From: Brevundimonas sp.
GTDB lineage: Bacteria; Pseudomonadota; Alphaproteobacteria; Caulobacterales; Caulobacteraceae
Length of the DNA: 5,566 nucleotides
NCBI GenBank assembly: GCA_022712235.1
Contig: JALAGW010000017.1
Span: 1-5,566, forward strand
Reading direction: 5' to 3'
The position numbers were made by a program, and so were the translations under genes. This document shows positions 1 through 5,566 of this stretch, piece by piece; within the stretch, counting starts at the first letter, position 1; every line of letters starts with the position of its first letter. The notes under the pieces were generated by a model. That model made no database searches, was not told the origin of the DNA, and saw only the letters and a program-made list of their open reading frames with translations.

Positions 1-493
1 CGACGGTGAAGCGCAGGGCCGAGTTGGCGGGGATTTCCGTGCCCATCCAGCGGGGGCCGTAGGCCAGGTCGGCGGGGATGACGAACTCATAGGTCTCGCC
101 GGTGCGCATCAGGGCGACGCCCTCGGTCCAGCCCTTGATGACGCGGTTCAGCGGGAAGCTGGTCGGTTCGTTGCGCGAATAGGAGCTGTCGAACTCACGC
201 CCGTCGATGAAGGTGCCGCGATAGTGGACCTTGACCGTGTCGGTGGCGGTCGGCTGGACGCCGTTGGGCTTTGCCTTGCCGACGCGGCGATACTGCAGGC
301 CCGAGGCGGTGGTGGTCCAGCCGCGTTGCTGGCCGTTCCACATCAGATAGGCGGCCTGACCGACCTCCCAGTTCTCCTGGGTGGCGGGGCCTTGCGGGAC
401 GACCTGGGCGGTCGTGGCGGGCGCCGAGGCGCAGGCCGACAGGGTCAGGGCGAGGGCGGTCGCGGCGAGCGCGGGCAGAGCGATGCGGTTCAT
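1..493 (-). CDS. FKBP-type peptidyl-prolyl cis-trans isomerase lipoprotein (3' end missing)
   Basis: Predicted to catalyse cis-trans isomerisation of X-Pro bonds in the cell envelope as a folding helper. Residues 1-20 form a short lipoprotein signal peptide (MNRIA start, Ala/Leu-rich core) ending in the lipobox L18-S19-A20-C21. Ala at +2 means there is no inner-membrane Asp retention signal, so outer-membrane anchoring is plausible. After a linker, the FKBP fold starts near residue 64 and runs off the window. Residues matching the FKBP12 active site are visible: Y91 (VHYRG), F101 and D102 (EFDSS), F113 (TSFPL), V118-I119 and W122 (VIKGW), Y145 (AYG) and F162 (LRFTV). The site therefore looks intact and only the last strand is missing. 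The ATG at 491-493 is chosen because it gives a complete signal peptide. No clear Shine-Dalgarno precedes it. The gene is transcribed away from rpoB. It resembles Mip/FkpA C-terminal domains, but no symbol is assigned because the orthologue cannot be settled here. Confidence 0.93.
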   Translation of the reverse strand, partial: MNRIALPALAATALALTLSACASAPATTAQVVPQGPATQENWEVGQAAYLMWNGQQRGWTTTASGLQYRRVGKAKPNGVQPTATDTVKVHYRGTFIDGREFDSSYSRNEPTSFPLNRVIKGWTEGVALMRTGETYEFVIPADLAYGPRWMGTEIPANSALRFTV

Positions 494-502
494 AAGGCAA
501 GG

Positions 503-531
503 CTTATCATAAGGAATGGCGCTGTCGACAA
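503..531 (-). promoter_or_regulatory. Candidate promoter of the FKBP lipoprotein gene, overlapping an 11-bp palindrome
   Basis: On the minus strand, TTGTCG (526-531) and TATGAT (506-511) are separated by 14 bp. This fits the short-spacer end of the Caulobacter housekeeping promoter type. The -10 lies inside the perfect dyad CTTATGATAAG (503-513). Initiation 6-7 nt downstream would fall near 498-500, giving only about 5-7 nt of leader before the ATG at 493. That agrees with the absence of a Shine-Dalgarno. The 7-mer CATAAGG (plus strand) occurs at 491-497 and again at 508-514. The call is inferred from motif matching only. Confidence 0.35.
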
Positions 532-545
532 GGTCGCCTCAATCC

Positions 546-666
546 GCCGTCATCCCGGCCGCAGCGGAGCGGAGAGCCGGGACCCAGGCGTTTGATCCTG
601 ACAGGGCGTCGCCGGCAGGCCATCGCCTGGGTCCCGGGTTCGGCTGCGCCGCCCCGGGATGACGGC
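546..666. repeat. Compound long inverted repeat (intergenic palindromic element)
   Basis: The left arm (546-590) and right arm (624-666) are imperfect inverted copies. Their outer 13 bp (GCCGTCATCCCGG against CCGGGATGACGGC) are perfectly complementary, as are the inner 13 bp (CGGGACCCAGGCG against CGCCTGGGTCCCG). They differ in a central 17-19 bp. The two arms flank a 33-nt loop. Each arm also has its own 7-bp dyad: TCCCGGC/GCCGGGA on the left and TCCCGGG/CCCGGGA on the right. It could therefore fold as one long stem or as two hairpins. The CCGTCATCCCGG...CCGGGACCCAGG pattern looks like the abundant REP-like intergenic repeats of Caulobacter-related genomes, recognised from memory. No transposase is present. 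It sits between two divergent genes and is unlikely to encode anything. Confidence 0.8.
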
Positions 667-710
667 TGGATTTACTGGCCTGTGGGCCTTTATTTCGCCG
701 CTGATCGGCG

Positions 711-717
711 TATATAT
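711..717 (+). promoter_or_regulatory. Candidate -10 region of the rpoBC promoter
   Basis: TATATAT is the most AT-rich run in the 494-951 intergenic region and the best -10 candidate on the plus strand. The -35 side is poor: TTTATT at 689-694 with 16-bp spacing matches only half of TTGACA. The small hairpin CGCCG-ctgat-CGGCG (696-710) abuts it on the upstream side. Initiation near 723 would give a leader of about 230 nt before rpoB. A promoter somewhere in this region is required because the upstream gene is divergent, but its exact place is a guess. Confidence 0.3.
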
Positions 718-729
718 GCGCGCTCCGCA

Positions 730-742
730 GATTCCATGAATC
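730..742. promoter_or_regulatory. Inverted pair of GANTC (CcrM-type) methylation sites
   Basis: GATTC (730-734) and GAATC (738-742) flank CAT as inverted copies. In Caulobacterales GANTC is methylated by the cell-cycle methyltransferase CcrM, and methylation can control promoters with GcrA. The pair lies 13-25 bp downstream of the candidate -10 at 711-717. Scanning by eye found only four other GANTC sites in the window (2938, 3148, 3454 and 4528), all inside rpoB. The sites are certain as sequence; their regulatory role is inferred. Confidence 0.4.
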
Positions 743-744
743 CC

Positions 745-895
745 GCGCGAAAGCGCCGAGGCCCGGTTTGTCGCCCTCCGACCGGTGCGCAGGCGTCGCT
801 CCTTTCCCAAGGAGCGGGCATATCAGGCGCCCTGATCCCCAGCGGATCGAGGGTGGGCGCCGCGAGAATTAACGGTCACGGATCGCCGAATGGCG
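745..895 (+). other. Stem-loop-rich region, presumed 5' leader of rpoB
   Basis: Several short perfect stems occur in series on the plus strand. They are GCGC-GAAA-GCGC with a GNRA-type tetraloop (745-756), CCGGT/ACCGG with a 13-nt loop (763-785), CGCTCCTT-tccc-AAGGAGCG (797-816, 8 bp, the strongest), ATCAGG-cgc-CCTGAT (822-836) and CGCC-gaat-GGCG (884-895). None is followed by a run of U, so they do not look like intrinsic terminators. If transcription starts near 723, all lie in the untranslated leader. It matches no RNA family I recognise. Some of these stems are expected by chance at this GC content; the 8-bp stem is the least likely to be. Confidence 0.35.
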
Positions 896-951
896 GGCCG
901 TGGCTGCTGCATTGACGTCGGGCCTCTATGGCTCGCGATTGGGAAAACAGA

Positions 952-5067
<4,116 letters not shown>

Positions 5068-5078
5068 TCGGAAACAAA

Positions 5079-5117
5079 GCCCTCTCCCGCACGGCGGGGG
5101 AGGGCGGTCCGACCGCC
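5079..5117 (+). promoter_or_regulatory. Two overlapping, mutually exclusive hairpins in the rpoB-rpoC spacer
   Basis: Hairpin A pairs 5079-5090 with 5094-5105: 12 bp, one G-U wobble (5085/5099) and loop ACG. Hairpin B pairs GGCGGT (5103-5108) with ACCGCC (5112-5117) around loop CCG. They share bases 5103-5105, so both cannot form completely at once. Neither has a U-tract, so full termination before rpoC is unlikely. Attenuation, RNA processing or 3'-end protection of rpoB mRNA is possible. Hairpin A begins 12 nt after the rpoB stop codon. Its GCCCTCTCCC...GGGAGGGC pattern resembles a common intergenic dyad in related genomes, from memory. Confidence 0.6.
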
Positions 5118-5138
5118 TCTCCTCTCTGAATGATTTTC

Positions 5139-5160
5139 GCGGGGCAGCCCCGCAGAAGGA
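5139..5160 (+). promoter_or_regulatory. rpoC ribosome binding site with adjoining hairpin
   Basis: AGAAGGA (5154-5160) is a good Shine-Dalgarno, 6 nt before the rpoC ATG at 5167, and it fixes that start. The perfect stem GCGGGG-cag-CCCCGC (5139-5153) ends exactly where it begins. Upstream, TCCT (5120-5123) and TCT (5125-5127) could pair with AGGA and AGA of the Shine-Dalgarno, with one bulged C, which would mask it. The binding site is well supported; the masking fold is inferred. Confidence 0.75.
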
Positions 5161-5166
5161 ATAAAG

Positions 5167-5566
5167 ATGAACCAGGAAGTCCTGAACATCTTCAACCCGG
5201 TCCCGGTCACGCCGACCTTCGACCAGATCAAGATCGCCCTGGCCTCGCCGGAGAAGATCCGGTCGTGGTCGTTCGGCGAGATCAAGAAGCCGGAAACCAT
5301 CAACTACCGCACGTTCAAGCCCGAGCGTGACGGCCTGTTCTGCGCCCGTATCTTTGGCCCGACCAAGGACTACGAATGCCTGTGCGGCAAGTACAAGCGC
5401 ATGAAGTACAAGGGCATCATCTGCGAGAAGTGCGGCGTTGAAGTCACGCTGGCCCGCGTTCGCCGCGAGCGCATGGGGCACATCGACCTGGCCGCCCCGG
5501 TCGCCCACATCTGGTTCCTGAAGTCGCTGCCGTCGCGCATTTCGCTGATGCTGGACATGGCGCTGA
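5167..5566 (+). CDS. rpoC: DNA-directed RNA polymerase subunit beta' (5' part, cut by window end)
   Basis: Encodes the N-terminal 133 residues of beta', which with beta forms the clamp and active centre of RNA polymerase. The full protein is normally near 1400 aa, so only about a tenth is present. Residues 1-30 (MNQEVLNIFNP, then FDQIKIALASPEKI) match the conserved start. The zipper region follows, with Y47-R48 in KPETINYRTFKPE. The zinc-binding domain has its four ligands C71, C73, C86 and C89 in ECLCGKYK and ICEKCGVEV. The conserved segment RRERMGHIDLAAPVAHIWF (99-117) and PSRI lead towards the clamp. The aspartate triad NADFDGD lies beyond the edge. The ATG at 5167 is supported by AGAAGGA six bases upstream and by alignment with known beta' N-termini. 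It lies downstream of rpoB on the same strand in the usual order, with no sign of truncation or frameshift. Confidence 0.98.
   Translation, partial: MNQEVLNIFNPVPVTPTFDQIKIALASPEKIRSWSFGEIKKPETINYRTFKPERDGLFCARIFGPTKDYECLCGKYKRMKYKGIICEKCGVEVTLARVRRERMGHIDLAAPVAHIWFLKSLPSRISLMLDMAL

Noticed and set aside
224..595. Plus-strand open frame of 123 codons opposite the FKBP gene
   Set aside because: It is a Gly/Arg-rich shadow of the clear minus-strand lipoprotein gene and extends into the palindromic repeat.
677..693. Small hairpin GGCC-tgtg-GGCC followed by TTTATTT, resembling an intrinsic terminator
   Set aside because: The stem is only 4 bp and no plus-strand gene lies upstream within the window to terminate.
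550..810. Minus-strand open frame of 86 codons in the intergenic region
   Set aside because: It runs through the inverted repeat, has Arg/Pro-rich composition, and has no supporting start context or family resemblance.
869..883. TTAACGGT, resembling a CtrA half-site
   Set aside because: The second TTAA expected seven bases later is absent (GGAT at 880-883) and the half-site is imperfect.
912..917. Perfect -35-like TTGACG shortly before rpoB
   Set aside because: No acceptable -10 lies at 13-18 bp spacing: 931-940 is GCTCGCGATT, and TATGGC at 927-932 is only 9 bp away. It also overlaps the stop codon of the short leader frame, so a chance match is likely.

Overview
The window looks like a chromosomal segment from a GC-rich alphaproteobacterium, most likely in the Caulobacteraceae (Brevundimonas or Caulobacter type). 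The evidence is the RpoB and RpoC protein sequences, which read as alphaproteobacterial (for example the TNP variant in the rifampicin region), the strong G/C third-position bias, and the scarcity of GANTC sites. The family assignment rests on remembered similarity, not on a search.

Layout. Positions 1-493 (minus strand) hold the N-terminal 164 residues of an FKBP-type peptidyl-prolyl isomerase lipoprotein, whose C-terminus lies off the left edge. Positions 494-951 are a 458-bp divergent intergenic region. It contains a candidate promoter for the FKBP gene, a long compound inverted repeat (546-666), an AT-rich candidate -10 (711-717), two adjacent GANTC (CcrM-type) methylation sites in inverted orientation (730-742), and a series of small stem-loops (745-895). 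Positions 952-5067 hold complete rpoB (RNA polymerase beta, 1371 aa from the chosen start). A 99-bp spacer (5068-5166) carries three strong hairpins, two of them mutually exclusive, followed by a good Shine-Dalgarno. Positions 5167-5566 hold the first 133 codons of rpoC (beta'), cut by the right edge.

How it fits together. rpoB and rpoC encode the two large subunits that form the catalytic cleft of RNA polymerase and are almost certainly co-transcribed. Here rpoB is preceded by a divergent gene rather than by rplL, so the operon must start from a promoter inside 494-951. The structured leader and the hairpin-rich rpoB-rpoC spacer are the places where its expression could be tuned.

No new biological system is evident. 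The coding content is conserved housekeeping machinery. What deserves a second look is non-coding: the paired GANTC sites in the presumed rpoB leader, the mutually exclusive hairpins between rpoB and rpoC, and the compound inverted repeat upstream.
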